Positions 51,989 to 61,813 are shown, numbered from the stretch's first letter. The stretch: DNA of 64,000 bases from Pseudoduganella rivuli (GCF_009674485.1 NZ_WKJJ01000031.1:1-64000), one strand, 5' to 3'. Notes: generated from the letters alone by a model not told the origin. Program-made: numbers and translations.

Positions 51989-53176
51989 ATGACGTCCGTC
52001 CCTTCGCAACGCCTGGTCAGCCTCGATGCATTCCGTGGTTTTGTGATCCTGGCCATGATCTGGGTGAATTACGTTGCCGGCATGCCGGGCATCCCCTACT
52101 GGCTGGAACATGCGGGACCGCGGGCCGATGGCATCACCTTGCCGGACCTGGTGTTCCCCGCCTTCCTGTTCATGGCCGGCATGGCCATTCCGCTGGCCTT
52201 GCGGCGCGACGCGCCGGATGGCTTGACGTTGCCGCTGCTGGGCCGTCTGCTGTGGCGCGCGGTCAGCCTGATGGTGGCCGGTGTCGTCATGGCCGAAGCG
52301 TGGCGCTATGACGATGGGGCCGCGCTGCTGCCCCGCGCGCTGTACTTCACGCTGTTTTATGGTGCGATGCTGCTGTTGTGGCGCCAGGCGGGCGGGCGTG
52401 GCTGGCCGTTCTGGCTGGGCGCCGCGCTGATGGCGGCGTTGCCGCTGCTATATCGCGGCAAGGCGGATGGCGATGCCGGTTCGGTCTACCTGCAGCACAG
52501 CTGGTGGGGCATCCTCGGCATGATCGGCTGGGCATACCTGGTGTGCGGCGTGCTGTACCTGGCCGTGCGGGGACAGGATGCCGCATTGTGGGGCTGCCTG
52601 CTGTCGCTGCTGGCGCTGTACGCGGGTGGCACCGATGGCTGGCTGCCGCTGCCCGCGCCGCTGGACGGCTTCGTCAATATCCCGCAAGTGCTGGGCTCCA
52701 CGTCGGCCAACATGATGGCGGGCGTGCTGGCGGGGCGGATACTGCTGGCGTCATCGGCGGTAGCGCCGCAACGCGCCATCGCGCCGCTGGCTGCCCTGGC
52801 GCTGGTCCTGTTCGCGGGCGGCCTGTTGCTGCGCCCCTTTTACGGTATCAATAAGATCCATGCGACCGCGCCGTACACGCTGGTCTGCGCAGGCGTCACG
52901 CTGGCGCTGTTCGTGCTGTTTTACTGGCTGTGCGACGTGCTGGGCTGGCGCGGCTGGTGCGCCTGGCTGTTGCCGGCGGGCGGCAATGCACTGCTCGCGT
53001 ATATCGCGCCGGACGTGTGGGAGCAACTGGCGGCGCTGTTGCACGTGCCGAGGTTCTGGTGGCCGCTGTGGCAGCAGGGCGGGGCGGCGGGGTTGGTGAA
53101 TGCGGCGGTGCTGGCGCTGGTGATGGTTGCCGTTACTGCGCTGGCGACCCGGTTTGGCTTGAAATTACGAATGTAG
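51989..53176 (+). CDS. Transmembrane acyltransferase, HGSNAT-like (2)
   Basis: A second, diverged member, 395 residues and about ten to eleven helices, 2 bp after the first. It starts RLVSLDAFRGFVILAMIWVN, and WLEHAGPRADGITLPDLVFP has His41 in the catalytic position. Sequence identity to the first copy is low apart from these motifs, so the pair may use different substrates or form a heteromer. The ATG follows the previous stop directly. Confidence 0.8.
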   Translation: MTSVPSQRLVSLDAFRGFVILAMIWVNYVAGMPGIPYWLEHAGPRADGITLPDLVFPAFLFMAGMAIPLALRRDAPDGLTLPLLGRLLWRAVSLMVAGVVMAEAWRYDDGAALLPRALYFTLFYGAMLLLWRQAGGRGWPFWLGAALMAALPLLYRGKADGDAGSVYLQHSWWGILGMIGWAYLVCGVLYLAVRGQDAALWGCLLSLLALYAGGTDGWLPLPAPLDGFVNIPQVLGSTSANMMAGVLAGRILLASSAVAPQRAIAPLAALALVLFAGGLLLRPFYGINKIHATAPYTLVCAGVTLALFVLFYWLCDVLGWRGWCAWLLPAGGNALLAYIAPDVWEQLAALLHVPRFWWPLWQQGGAAGLVNAAVLALVMVAVTALATRFGLKLRM

Positions 53177-53185
53177 CGGTGAATC

Positions 53186-53247
53186 CGCCATGCATGCGTC
53201 GACGTAACGCAAGCATGGCGGCAATCCGGAGGATTACCGCCCTGCGG
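53186..53247 (+). repeat. Intergenic palindromic repeat pair, copy 5
   Basis: GAATCCGCCATGC followed by GCATGGCGG, then GGCGGCAATCC, loop GGA and GGATTACCGCC and CTGCGG. The second hairpin is a member of the CCGCCCTACGG family with a T to G change; the first half is a partial inverted copy, giving a BIME-like pair. Confidence 0.6.
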
Positions 53248-53267
53248 ATTCGGATGCCATGGGCGTA

Positions 53268-53307
53268 AAAAAGCCGCCACGTGCATATGGCACCGTGGCG
53301 GCTTTTT
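53268..53307. terminator. Bidirectional terminator
   Basis: AAAAAGCCGCCACG (53268-53281) and CGTGGCGGCTTTTT (53294-53307) form a 14-bp perfect stem. It ends the receptor/GH18/acyltransferase unit on the plus strand and the TPR gene on the minus strand. Confidence 0.92.
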
Positions 53308-53328
53308 GCGAGGCGCAAGCCTCAGGGA

Positions 53329-54636
53329 TTACTTGGCGGCGGCTGCCGGGGCAACAGGCGCGGTGCGGTTCGCCCACATGGTCCAGTAGCGAGCCAGGTC
53401 GCCGCGGCCGTCGGCCGGGTTCACGGTGGCCAGGACTTTCGTGGCTTCTTCCTTCTTGCCGGCCATGGCGTAGGCATAGCCCAGGCGCAGTTTGGCGTCT
53501 TCAGGGAACTTCGCGATGCCCTTGGCGATACCTTTTTGCATCAGGTCCAGGCCCTTGTCGTACTGGCCCATCGTCACGTACACGTAACCCAGGTTGACCA
53601 GGCCCACGCCGTCTTTCGACTTGGTGGCGGCGGCGATACCGCTGTCGATGTTTTTTGCATCGTCAGCCGCGCCCTTGTTGGCCTTGTCGCGCAGCGCCTT
53701 GTGCTTGGCGGCGTCAGGACCGGTGCCCAGGGAACCTTGTTCGAAACCGGCATCCATCGCGGCCTTGGCTTCCGTGAAGAAGCCGCCCAGCACGTCCAGG
53801 TCGGCCAGGTCATACAGGTCGTCGCCTTCCAGTTTCGGCAGCACGGCTTTCTTCAGGCGCAGCATGTCCAGGTCCATGCGCATGTTGTAGCCATCCTTGC
53901 CGCGGGTGCGGTTCAGCAGTTCGTTCCAGTTCGCTTCGGTCGGGTAGTACTTGACGAACAGTTCCAGCGCGGACATGTACGTCACCATGTCCTTGCCCTG
54001 GGCCGCCGCGCTTTGCAGCAGTTTCAGTTCGTCGACAGTCGGCGGCTGGCCGGCCGCTTCGTGGGCCGCGATATCTTTCTTCGTCTCGGTTTTCACGGCG
54101 GCGAAGTCATTTTTCAGGTACAGCGAGCGCAGGATTTGCAGGCGCGTCTTGTTCGCGTCGCCCGACTCCGTGCTGTAGCGGGTGTACCAGGTGATGGCCT
54201 TGTCGTAGTTCTTTTGCTGGAAGTACGTATTGCCGGCCGCTTCGATGAAGTTCAGCTTGTCGCGCTGCGACATGCGGCCGGAATCGATCATGGCTTCCAG
54301 CGCCGGCAGCAGCATGGCCGTGTCTTCGCTGGCCGAACCCACGCGCACGCGCGCATCGTTGAGGATGAAGGTTTCAAACGGGGTCAGGTTCGGCAGGGCT
54401 GCGCCCTGGTTGATGCGGTTTTTGATTTCCGCATAGTTCTTTGCGGCCATCAGTTCCTTGACCTGGTTCGGGTCAATCAGCTTGTACAGTTCAGGACGGA
54501 TAGTTTCCTGTTTTGCCGCTTCCGGCGCTTTTTCTTCAGCGGCCAGTACGGGAGACATGCCAAGCACGGCCGGCGCAAAGTTCAGGCCGAGAACGGCTGC
54601 GAGCAGGCTGGTACGTGCGAAACGGAACTTGGTCAT
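53329..54636 (-). CDS. Secreted tetratricopeptide-repeat protein
   Basis: The 435-residue protein has a signal peptide (about 1-33, ending SPVLAAEE) and several TPR-like helix pairs (AAGNTYFQQKNYDKAITWYTRY, LVNLGYVYVTMGQYDKGLDL, KLRLGYAYAMAGKKEEATKV). TPR proteins hold protein complexes together. It should be periplasmic. It has no evident link to sugar use although it lies inside the chitin locus, between the two converging units. Partner unknown. Confidence 0.82.
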   Translation of the reverse strand: MTKFRFARTSLLAAVLGLNFAPAVLGMSPVLAAEEKAPEAAKQETIRPELYKLIDPNQVKELMAAKNYAEIKNRINQGAALPNLTPFETFILNDARVRVGSASEDTAMLLPALEAMIDSGRMSQRDKLNFIEAAGNTYFQQKNYDKAITWYTRYSTESGDANKTRLQILRSLYLKNDFAAVKTETKKDIAAHEAAGQPPTVDELKLLQSAAAQGKDMVTYMSALELFVKYYPTEANWNELLNRTRGKDGYNMRMDLDMLRLKKAVLPKLEGDDLYDLADLDVLGGFFTEAKAAMDAGFEQGSLGTGPDAAKHKALRDKANKGAADDAKNIDSGIAAATKSKDGVGLVNLGYVYVTMGQYDKGLDLMQKGIAKGIAKFPEDAKLRLGYAYAMAGKKEEATKVLATVNPADGRGDLARYWTMWANRTAPVAPAAAAK

Positions 54637-54731
54637 CGAGGTTACCCTTCATTCAGTCGAAAACAAACAGATATTGTCCCACAAAATAGCAGTTATGCTG
54701 AAATGTGGCGTGCGCAGGATTGTAACGTCTG

Positions 54732-55859
54732 TTACGCCGCGCAGGTGGACAGTTCAGGGGCGGGAACAGTGTTACCGTTTGTATCAAACAGCAGGCAGCG
54801 CGGCGGCGGCAGGCGCAATTTTGCCCGGCTGCCGGGCGCCGGCGGCGCCTGTTCCGACAGGTAGCGCACGGCCACCATGTCGTCCACGCCGGCCATGCTG
54901 ACGTAGACAATCGCCTGGTCGCCAAGGAATTCCACGTGGCCCACTTGCACCGGCAGCAGGCCGGCATCTTCCGCGTCGTCCGGCAGCAATGCCGCATGTT
55001 CCGGCCGCACCCCGAGCGTGAAACGCGTGCCGCGCGCCACGTCGCCACCGCCGGCCGCCACTTCCACGATATCGCCGGACGGCAGGCGCACGGCGATAAA
55101 GTCCGGCGCGCTGGCCACCGCCTCCACTTGCAGGAAATTCATTTTCGGCGATCCCAGGAACCCGGCTACGAACAGGTTGGCGGGCCGGTGGTACAAGTCC
55201 AGCGGCGTGCCCACCTGTTCGATGCGGCCGCCGGAAAACACGACGATGCGGTCGCCCAGGGTCATCGCTTCCACCTGGTCGTGCGTCACGTAGATCATCG
55301 TCGTGCCCAGTTCCTGGTGCAGGCGGCTCAGCTCCACCCGCATTTGCACACGGAGGCTGGCGTCCAGGTTGGACAGCGGTTCATCAAACAGGAACACGTC
55401 CGGCTTGCGCACGATGGCACGCCCAATGGCGACGCGCTGGCGCTGGCCGCCCGACAAGTCTTTCGGCTTGCGCTGCAAATACGGCGTCAGTTGCAGCGTG
55501 GCGGCCACGCGCTCGACGGCCGCGCGGATGTCGGCCGGCTTGTGGCCCGCCAGCTTCAGCGCGAACGCCATGTTGTCGAACACCGTCATGTGCGGATACA
55601 GCGCGTACGACTGGAACACCATGGCGATGCCCCGCTCGCTGGGCGCGACATCGTTGGCCAGCCTGCCGCCGATCCGCAGCTCGCCGGCCGTGATGGATTC
55701 CAGTCCCGCGATCATGCGCAGCAGGGTGGATTTGCCGCAGCCGGACGGGCCGACGAACACGACAAATTCGCCATCCCTGATATCGAGGTCGACGCCATGG
55801 ATGACGGTGTGCTTGTCGTCATAGCGCTTGACGACGCCGTGCAGTGAAACGGCAGCCAT
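54732..55859 (-). CDS. Sugar ABC transporter ATP-binding protein (UgpC/MsmK type)
   Basis: The 375-residue ATPase of a carbohydrate importer has Walker [10 protein letters not shown] (about 36-44), the signature [15 protein letters not shown], Walker [13 protein letters not shown], the H-loop in [15 protein letters not shown] and a C-terminal TOBE region. It lies last in the operon and should drive the two permeases encoded upstream. The gap to the MFS gene is 2 bp. Confidence 0.93.
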   Translation of the reverse strand: MAAVSLHGVVKRYDDKHTVIHGVDLDIRDGEFVVFVGPSGCGKSTLLRMIAGLESITAGELRIGGRLANDVAPSERGIAMVFQSYALYPHMTVFDNMAFALKLAGHKPADIRAAVERVAATLQLTPYLQRKPKDLSGGQRQRVAIGRAIVRKPDVFLFDEPLSNLDASLRVQMRVELSRLHQELGTTMIYVTHDQVEAMTLGDRIVVFSGGRIEQVGTPLDLYHRPANLFVAGFLGSPKMNFLQVEAVASAPDFIAVRLPSGDIVEVAAGGGDVARGTRFTLGVRPEHAALLPDDAEDAGLLPVQVGHVEFLGDQAIVYVSMAGVDDMVAVRYLSEQAPPAPGSRAKLRLPPPRCLLFDTNGNTVPAPELSTCAA

Positions 55860-55861
55860 GG

Positions 55862-57178
55862 TCAGCCCGCCTCCGGTACAGGATGGCCGGATTCACCGGC
55901 ATCGCCATTCTTCGCGTGCGGCTGCAGCGCTTCCATCGGGATGAATTGCGACATCACGGTGACAGGAATCGCGGCCAGCAGCACCCACAGGAAGAATTGC
56001 TGGTACCCCAGCGCGACCTGGACATCGCCGCTGATCCAGCGGAACAGCACGAAGCCCAGCTGCATGATGCCGGTGGAAAACGCGTAATGGGCCGTCTGGA
56101 ATTTGCCCGGCGCCACCACCTGCATCATGTACAGGATCACGCCGACAAAGCCAAAGCCATAGCCGAACATTTCAACGCTGAGCGCAATGCCGATCAAGGT
56201 CAGGTCCGACGGCAGCGCGTGCGACAGGTAATAAAACACCAGGTTCGGCAAGTTCATCGCGAGGATCAGGAACAGGATCGCGCGCTTCAGGCTCAGCCAC
56301 GACGTGAAATAGCCGCCCGCGATCGAACCGATGATGAAGGCGATGGTGCCGCTGGTGCCATACACGGCGCCCACTTCCGCCGTGGTCAGTCCCAGCCCGC
56401 CCTTGTCCAGCGCTTCGCGCAGGAACAGGGGACCGATGGTCTGCACCTGCGCTTCGCCGGCGCGGAACAGGATGATGAAGATGATGGAAACCCAGATGCC
56501 AGGCTTGCGGAAATAATCGACGATCACTTCGCGCAAGGTGCGGGCCACGCCGGCCACCGTGTGGTCCGCCAGGCGCGCATTGGGGCTGACGGGCAGCGCC
56601 CACGCGTTATAGCCGCCCAGCACGCACATGGTCAGGCCCAGGATGCCGAAGATGACGGTCCATGCGGAAGTGACGCCCTGGGTCTTTTCCAGGTAGCCGG
56701 CCAGCATCAGCAAGCCGCCCTGCGCCAGGAAGCGGCCCGCGTTGAAGAAGGTGCCGGTCCAGCCTGCGTATTGCGCCTGTTCTTTCTTGGTCAGCGATGC
56801 GATATACAGGCCGTCGCACGAAATGTCGTGCGTGGCCGAAGCGACCGACACGAGGAACAGCACGGCAATGCTGGCGCTGAGCCAGAACGGGAATTGCAGC
56901 GCCAGCGCCACCAGGCCCAGGCACACGCCGCCCAGCAATTGCAGGCTGACGATCACCAGCTTCTTGCTCGACGCCAGTTCCAGGAAGGGACTCCACAACG
57001 GCTTGAAGATCCATGCGGCGCCGAGGAACGCCAGCCAGTGCGTAATCTCGTCGTTCGACATGTTCATGCTCTTCATCATCTGGCCAAAAACCAGAGCGAT
57101 GGCGAAGTAGGGCAAGCCCTGCGCCAGGTACAGCGACGGGATCCACTTCAGCGGAATGTTGCGGCGTGCGGCTTCCAT
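55862..57178 (-). CDS. AmpG-like MFS permease
   Basis: The 438-residue protein has 12 predicted helices and the AmpG pattern ([20 protein letters not shown] at the start, [37 protein letters not shown]). AmpG moves GlcNAc-anhMurNAc muropeptides into the cytoplasm. Here, between a GH3 hexosaminidase and ABC genes, it may import chitobiose or GlcNAc instead. GGAGAACA precedes its ATG. Substrate inferred. Confidence 0.82.
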   Translation of the reverse strand: MEAARRNIPLKWIPSLYLAQGLPYFAIALVFGQMMKSMNMSNDEITHWLAFLGAAWIFKPLWSPFLELASSKKLVIVSLQLLGGVCLGLVALALQFPFWLSASIAVLFLVSVASATHDISCDGLYIASLTKKEQAQYAGWTGTFFNAGRFLAQGGLLMLAGYLEKTQGVTSAWTVIFGILGLTMCVLGGYNAWALPVSPNARLADHTVAGVARTLREVIVDYFRKPGIWVSIIFIILFRAGEAQVQTIGPLFLREALDKGGLGLTTAEVGAVYGTSGTIAFIIGSIAGGYFTSWLSLKRAILFLILAMNLPNLVFYYLSHALPSDLTLIGIALSVEMFGYGFGFVGVILYMMQVVAPGKFQTAHYAFSTGIMQLGFVLFRWISGDVQVALGYQQFFLWVLLAAIPVTVMSQFIPMEALQPHAKNGDAGESGHPVPEAG

Positions 57179-57191
57179 GTTGTTCTCCTTG

Positions 57192-58679
57192 TTATTTGAA
57201 GCCGGGCACCGGACAGGCGCCGGCCGCTTTCAGTTCGCCGGACAGCCACGCATTGATGGCGTCCAGCGCCGGCTGGGCGAAGCCATACGTCATCAGCGCG
57301 GGGGCGTCGATGTCCAGCGCCTGGTAGGGATTCCACAGCGCCAGGTGCAGGTGCGGGCGCCACGTGGCGCGCGGGTTCGCGCCATAGCGCAGGCGCGACG
57401 TCGATGCCAGGATCGTGTAGCGGCCATCGTTCGGCAGCGTGCGCCAGTCAAACGTATCCGCGTCGGCATACGTCACGAGGTCCACGTCGTACAGGCGGCC
57501 CAGCGACTCGGCGACCTTGGCGGCCGGCACGCCCGCTTCCGACACGCCGTCCGACACCACGTCCTGGCGCGCCACCAGGCGCACCTTGGCGCCAGCGAGC
57601 GGACGCAGCGGGGCGCCGCGCGCCGTCAGGCTGCGGCGCCAGCCTTCCGCCATGATGGCGCGGTCGGCCGCGTCGGTTTCATAGGCGTGGCCTTTGCACG
57701 GGTATTCGTGGGCCAGCGCGGACAGGCGCGCCAGCCGTTCATCGACACCCGGTTGCGGCAGCGTGCGGTCGGCCAATGCGTTGGCGATCGCGGTCAGGGT
57801 TTCTTCCTGCGTTTCACGGGTGCCCAGCGCCATCACCATGTCGGCGCCCGCCGCCAGCGCCCGCACGGCCGCGTTGCCGACGCCATAGCGGCCCGCGATG
57901 GCGTGCATGTCCATGCCGTCCGTGATGATGACGCCCTGGTAATTCCAGCGCCGGCGCAGGATGCCGTCGAGGATCGCCGGCGACATGGTGGCCGGATTGT
58001 CCGCATCGATGGCGGGGTAGACGATGTGCGCCGTCATCATGGCCGGCGCGCTTGGCGCGGCAATGCGGAACGGGCGGAATTCGAAGTTTTCCAGTTCGGA
58101 CAACGGCTTGTCGACGGTCGGCAAGTCGCGGTGCGAATCCACGTGGGTGTCGCCATGGCCGGGGAAGTGCTTGACGCAGCACGCCACGCCTTCCGCATGG
58201 CTGCCGGCCATCCAGGCCATCGCCAGTTCCGCCGCGCGCACGGGTTCTTCGCCGAACGAGCGTTCCGCGATCACGGGGTTGTGCGGGTTGTTGTTCAAGT
58301 CCAGCACGGGCGCGAAGTTCCAGTTGAACCCCAGCGCTTTCACGGCGCGCGCCACGGCGGCGCCCGTCCGGTAGCACAGGTCCGTATCGTCGGCCGCACC
58401 CAGGCCCATGGCGGCCGGCGGCGCCGGAACCCAGGTCGAACGCACCACGGCGCCGCCTTCCTGGTCAATGGCGATCAGCGCTTCCGGTCCCATGACGGCG
58501 CGCAGGGCGGCCGTCAGCCTGGATAATTGCTCGGAATCGACCATGTTGCCGCGGAACAGGCAGACACCGCGGATGCCGTTGCGGCGGATAAAGTCGGCCG
58601 TGTCGGCGTCCAGTTCCGTGCCGGGGAAACGGATCATGATCAATTGTCCGGCGATTTTGCGTAAGTCCTGATGTGTCAT
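57192..58679 (-). CDS. GH3 beta-N-acetylhexosaminidase (NagZ-like)
   Basis: The 495-residue cytoplasmic enzyme (no signal peptide) has the NagZ hallmark KHFPGHGDTHVDSHRDLP (about 170-187, with the Asp-His general-acid pair) and the nucleophile region VIITDGMDMHA (Asp near 254). A C-terminal extension of about 150 residues is absent in short NagZ. It should split imported chitobiose or muropeptides to GlcNAc. It shares ATGA with the upstream permease gene. Confidence 0.88.
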   Translation of the reverse strand: MTHQDLRKIAGQLIMIRFPGTELDADTADFIRRNGIRGVCLFRGNMVDSEQLSRLTAALRAVMGPEALIAIDQEGGAVVRSTWVPAPPAAMGLGAADDTDLCYRTGAAVARAVKALGFNWNFAPVLDLNNNPHNPVIAERSFGEEPVRAAELAMAWMAGSHAEGVACCVKHFPGHGDTHVDSHRDLPTVDKPLSELENFEFRPFRIAAPSAPAMMTAHIVYPAIDADNPATMSPAILDGILRRRWNYQGVIITDGMDMHAIAGRYGVGNAAVRALAAGADMVMALGTRETQEETLTAIANALADRTLPQPGVDERLARLSALAHEYPCKGHAYETDAADRAIMAEGWRRSLTARGAPLRPLAGAKVRLVARQDVVSDGVSEAGVPAAKVAESLGRLYDVDLVTYADADTFDWRTLPNDGRYTILASTSRLRYGANPRATWRPHLHLALWNPYQALDIDAPALMTYGFAQPALDAINAWLSGELKAAGACPVPGFK

Positions 58680-59491
58680 TTAACGGCTCCGTCCATGCCA
58701 CGCATGAAATATCGTTGAGTAAAGAGGAAGGCTGCCAACGTAGGCAAAATGGTGAGCACCGTACCGGCCGCAATGACGCGGGTGCTCGAGCCGAAGGTGC
58801 CGCGCAAATACAGCACGCCCACCGACAGCGGAAACTCGTCCGGCTTGCTCATCACGATCGAGGGCCAGATATATTCATTCCATGCTTCCACCGCGGTCAG
58901 GATGCCGACCGTGGCCAGCCACGGCGCCACCAGCGGCAGCATGATGCGGGTAAAGATGATCCATTCCGACGCGCCATCGACGCGCGCCGCATCGATCAAG
59001 TCTTGCGGCACTTCTTCGAACGCCTGCTTCAGCAGCAGGATGGCGACCGCCGTCACCACGTTCGGCAAGATCACGCCCGCATACGTGTCGACCAGCGACA
59101 GCTTGGTGACGGTGATGAAGTTGACGAGGAAATTGACTTCGGACGGCAGCACCATGGTGGCCAGGATCAGGCCGAACACCAGTTGCCGGCCCCGGAAGCG
59201 CAGGCGCGCCAGCGGGTAAGCCGCCATCGAGCACAGCACCAGTTTCCAGAACACGGTGAACGCGGCAATCAGCACGGAATTCTTGAAGAACGCGAAGAAG
59301 GGGATGACACGGAACGCTTCCTCGAAATTCACCAGCGATGGCGATTTGGGCCAGAACGTGGGCGGGAAGGCGAAGATATTGCCTTCCGTGGACAGGGCCG
59401 TCACCACGGTCCACCAGAACGGGAACACGCAGATCACCGCGATGGCGCACAGCGCGGCGTAGTGCATGACGGTCGACGCGCGGTTCTTCAT
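58676..59491 (-). CDS. Sugar ABC transporter permease (MalG type)
   Basis: The 271-residue inner-membrane subunit has about six helices and the EAA motif IDAARVDGASEWIIFTRIMLPL that docks the ATPase. Its ATG overlaps the end of the previous permease gene (ATGA) and is preceded by GGGGAAG. It works with the MalF-type permease, the solute-binding protein and the distal ATPase gene. Confidence 0.92.
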   Translation of the reverse strand: MKNRASTVMHYAALCAIAVICVFPFWWTVVTALSTEGNIFAFPPTFWPKSPSLVNFEEAFRVIPFFAFFKNSVLIAAFTVFWKLVLCSMAAYPLARLRFRGRQLVFGLILATMVLPSEVNFLVNFITVTKLSLVDTYAGVILPNVVTAVAILLLKQAFEEVPQDLIDAARVDGASEWIIFTRIMLPLVAPWLATVGILTAVEAWNEYIWPSIVMSKPDEFPLSVGVLYLRGTFGSSTRVIAAGTVLTILPTLAAFLFTQRYFMRGMDGAVK

Positions 59492-60348
59492 TTCTTCCCC
59501 GGTTTCAGCCAGCGCAGGCACAGTACCGCGATGCCGATGCAGAACACGGAGACCACCATGCTGGCAGCCAGCGCGCGCGGCAGCTTCAAGTGTTTCAAGC
59601 CCTGATCATATGCGTAATACAGCGCCGTGAAGGTGGAGTTCATCGGGCCGCCCTGGGTCAGCACGTCGACTTCCTGGTATGCCTTCAATGCGGCCAGCAC
59701 CGACAGCACGGAGCACACGGCAATGGTGGGTTTCAGCATCGGCACGGTGATTTTCCAGAAGCGCTGCCAGCGCGTGGCGCCGTCGAGCATGGCCGCTTCG
59801 TGCATGTCGGCCGGCACCGCCTGCAGCGCGGCCAGGTACATCACCATGTACCAGCCCAGCCCGCGCCACATGGTGACGAACATGATGCAAAACAGGGCCA
59901 GCGTATCGTCGGACAACCAGCCGACGGGCGCGTCCACCAGGCGCAGCACCGTCAGTACGTAATTCAGCGTGCCCTGTTCGTGGAACATGAAGCCCCACAT
60001 GATGCCGACCACGGATACGGTGGTCACGACCGGCACGTAAAACGCGGCGCGGAACAGTTTGATGCCGGGCAGTTGATTATTGACCAGCACGGCAAGGCTC
60101 AGCGCACCGATTTGCACGAACGGCACCATCAACAGGAACACCAGCGAGTTTTTCAGGCCGGTGACGAACATGTCGTTGCCGAAGATGTAGCGGAAGTTAT
60201 CCAGCCCGACGAACGACGTGGGCCGCACCAGGCTGTAATCGGTAAATGCAAGATACGACCCATAGCCGACCGGCCAGAATGAAAACACGGCCAGCAACAC
60301 CAGCGCCGGCGCCAGGAACAGCCATGCCTGCAACGTGGGGCGATTCAT
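59488..60348 (-). CDS. Sugar ABC transporter permease (MalF type)
   Basis: The 286-residue inner-membrane subunit has the start LQAWLFLAPALVLLAVFSFWP typical of UgpA/MalF-like permeases and the EAA motif HEAAMLDGATRWQRFWKITVPM. The ATG at 60348 overlaps the stop of the solute-binding gene (TGATG). Confidence 0.92.
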   Translation of the reverse strand: MNRPTLQAWLFLAPALVLLAVFSFWPVGYGSYLAFTDYSLVRPTSFVGLDNFRYIFGNDMFVTGLKNSLVFLLMVPFVQIGALSLAVLVNNQLPGIKLFRAAFYVPVVTTVSVVGIMWGFMFHEQGTLNYVLTVLRLVDAPVGWLSDDTLALFCIMFVTMWRGLGWYMVMYLAALQAVPADMHEAAMLDGATRWQRFWKITVPMLKPTIAVCSVLSVLAALKAYQEVDVLTQGGPMNSTFTALYYAYDQGLKHLKLPRALAASMVVSVFCIGIAVLCLRWLKPGKK

Positions 60349-61700
60349 CACGCCCCCATCCCGTAGGGCGGCTTTTCCAAAGCCGCCGCGCCAGCAGGCA
60401 ACGACAGATCGGCACGACCTGCCCCCGCGCCGCTGGAAATCCCAGCATGCTTTTGACGGCCCAGCTTCCGGTTCCAGATCGCCGCAGCCTCATCCAGCGC
60501 CGTCCTGATGTCGGCCCGTCCCGTCACGCCCGCCTCGACCGCCTTCACCAGCACCCGCCGCAATTCGTCGTAATCCTCGACGCCCGCCACATACATGGTG
60601 CGCGCATGCGGCATCGACACGGCGCCCGCCGGCACCGCCTTTTCCGTCGCACCCAAGCCGGCGGCACGGGTAAAGAACGGATCCTGCGCCGCGCGCGCCG
60701 CCGCCGGATACACGCTGGCCTGCTTCGCGAACGCCAGCTGGTTCGCATCGTTGGTCAGAAAGCGCGCAAACTCGCCGATCGCGGGCAGCTTGCCGGCTTC
60801 GACCCGCGCCGGCACGGCAAAATGAATCAGCCAGCCGCCGTCGGCAATGCCGGTGGGACCCAGCGGCGCGGGGGCCACGTCGGTTTTCGCATAGATATCC
60901 CTGGCATCCGTTTCAATCCGGCGCACGGCGGTGGGCGGCGCCAGCAACATGCCGAGGCGGCCGCCTTTATAGGCGTCGATTGCGGCGGGGAAGTTATCTT
61001 CGGCGAACAGCGCATCTTTCAGCAGGCCGCCAGCCTTGTACGTTTGCGCCAGCTTTTCCAGCAGCGCCACGTGCGCCGGCGTGTTGAAGGCGGCGCGGCC
61101 GTTGGCCAGCACCGGCAGGCCCTGCTGCATCATCAAGCCATCGATCTTGGACAGGGCGGGGCACAGGCCAGCCTTACCCGTGCGCTGCGCGATCTGGCGC
61201 GCGAACGCCAGTTGCTCGTCCAAGGTGCGGGGCGGATGGTCAAGGCCCGCGGCCTTGAAAATTTCCGTGTTGTAGGCAATCACGGCGACATTGCTGTACA
61301 GGGGGAAGCCGTACGTCTTGCCGTGGAAGGTCAGGTCTTGCAGCGTGCTGGCGAGGTATTGCGTGCGATGCCCCTCCAGCATGGTGTCGACCGGCGTCAG
61401 CAAACCGTCGCGGGCCAGTTCATCGGCCCACGGCACGTTCAGGTTGACCAGCGCGGGCGGCGTGCCGGCCACGATGCGGGTCACCAGCTTGGTCTGGATG
61501 ATGTCCCACGGGAAGTCGACCCATTCGATTTTTGTTCCCGGGTGCGACGCTTCGTATTGTTTGACGACGCCTTCGAAGTAGGGCGTGAATTTGGGCTTCA
61601 TGCTGAAGGTCCAGAATTCGATTTTTTCAGCGAAAGCCGGAGCCGGGCCTGCTCCCATGGCCAGCGCCATTGCAGCGGTAAGCAATAATCTGGTCTTCAT
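60348..61700 (-). CDS. Sugar ABC transporter solute-binding protein
   Basis: This 450-residue periplasmic binding protein of the carbohydrate (family 1) type has a signal peptide to AFAEKI (about 25), IEFWTFSMKPKFTPYFEGVV, VDFPWDIIQTKLVTRIVAGT and a C-terminal lobe with YAGV-like DYDELRRVLVKAVE. ATG 61700 starts the signal peptide. The last dozen residues (ALEKPPYGMGA) are encoded by a copy of the intergenic palindrome, so the native C-terminus may have been replaced or extended. The substrate is probably GlcNAc or chitobiose, by context. Confidence 0.88.
   Translation of the reverse strand: MKTRLLLTAAMALAMGAGPAPAFAEKIEFWTFSMKPKFTPYFEGVVKQYEASHPGTKIEWVDFPWDIIQTKLVTRIVAGTPPALVNLNVPWADELARDGLLTPVDTMLEGHRTQYLASTLQDLTFHGKTYGFPLYSNVAVIAYNTEIFKAAGLDHPPRTLDEQLAFARQIAQRTGKAGLCPALSKIDGLMMQQGLPVLANGRAAFNTPAHVALLEKLAQTYKAGGLLKDALFAEDNFPAAIDAYKGGRLGMLLAPPTAVRRIETDARDIYAKTDVAPAPLGPTGIADGGWLIHFAVPARVEAGKLPAIGEFARFLTNDANQLAFAKQASVYPAAARAAQDPFFTRAAGLGATEKAVPAGAVSMPHARTMYVAGVEDYDELRRVLVKAVEAGVTGRADIRTALDEAAAIWNRKLGRQKHAGISSGAGAGRADLSLPAGAAALEKPPYGMGA
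60361..60387 (-). repeat. Palindromic repeat inside the binding-protein gene, copy 6
   Basis: CCGTAGGGCGGCTTT, loop TCC and AAAGCCGCC form a perfect 9-bp stem with the family terminus CCGTAGGG. Unlike other copies it lies within coding sequence, 13 bp before the stop of the solute-binding gene. Confidence 0.75.
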
Positions 61701-61712
61701 GGTCAGCCTGTC

Positions 61713-61788
61713 GGGCGGGTTCGTCGAATCCGCCTTGCATGATGTGCGTCGGCGCATGCGTGGCGGGTTGGTAAAACCCGCCCTACGG
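61713..61788 (+). repeat. Paired palindromic repeats, copy 7 (BIME-like)
   Basis: GGCGGGTT/AATCCGCC (61714-61734) and GGCGGGTT/AACCCGCC followed by CTACGG (61762-61788) lie tandem in the 113-bp gap between the solute-binding and SIS genes. The second copy has the full CCGCCCTACGG end. A hairpin pair here may adjust the ratio of nagA/SIS to transporter mRNA. Confidence 0.7.
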
Positions 61789-61813
61789 AGTTGCGTCCCG
61801 TTTCCTGGGTTTC

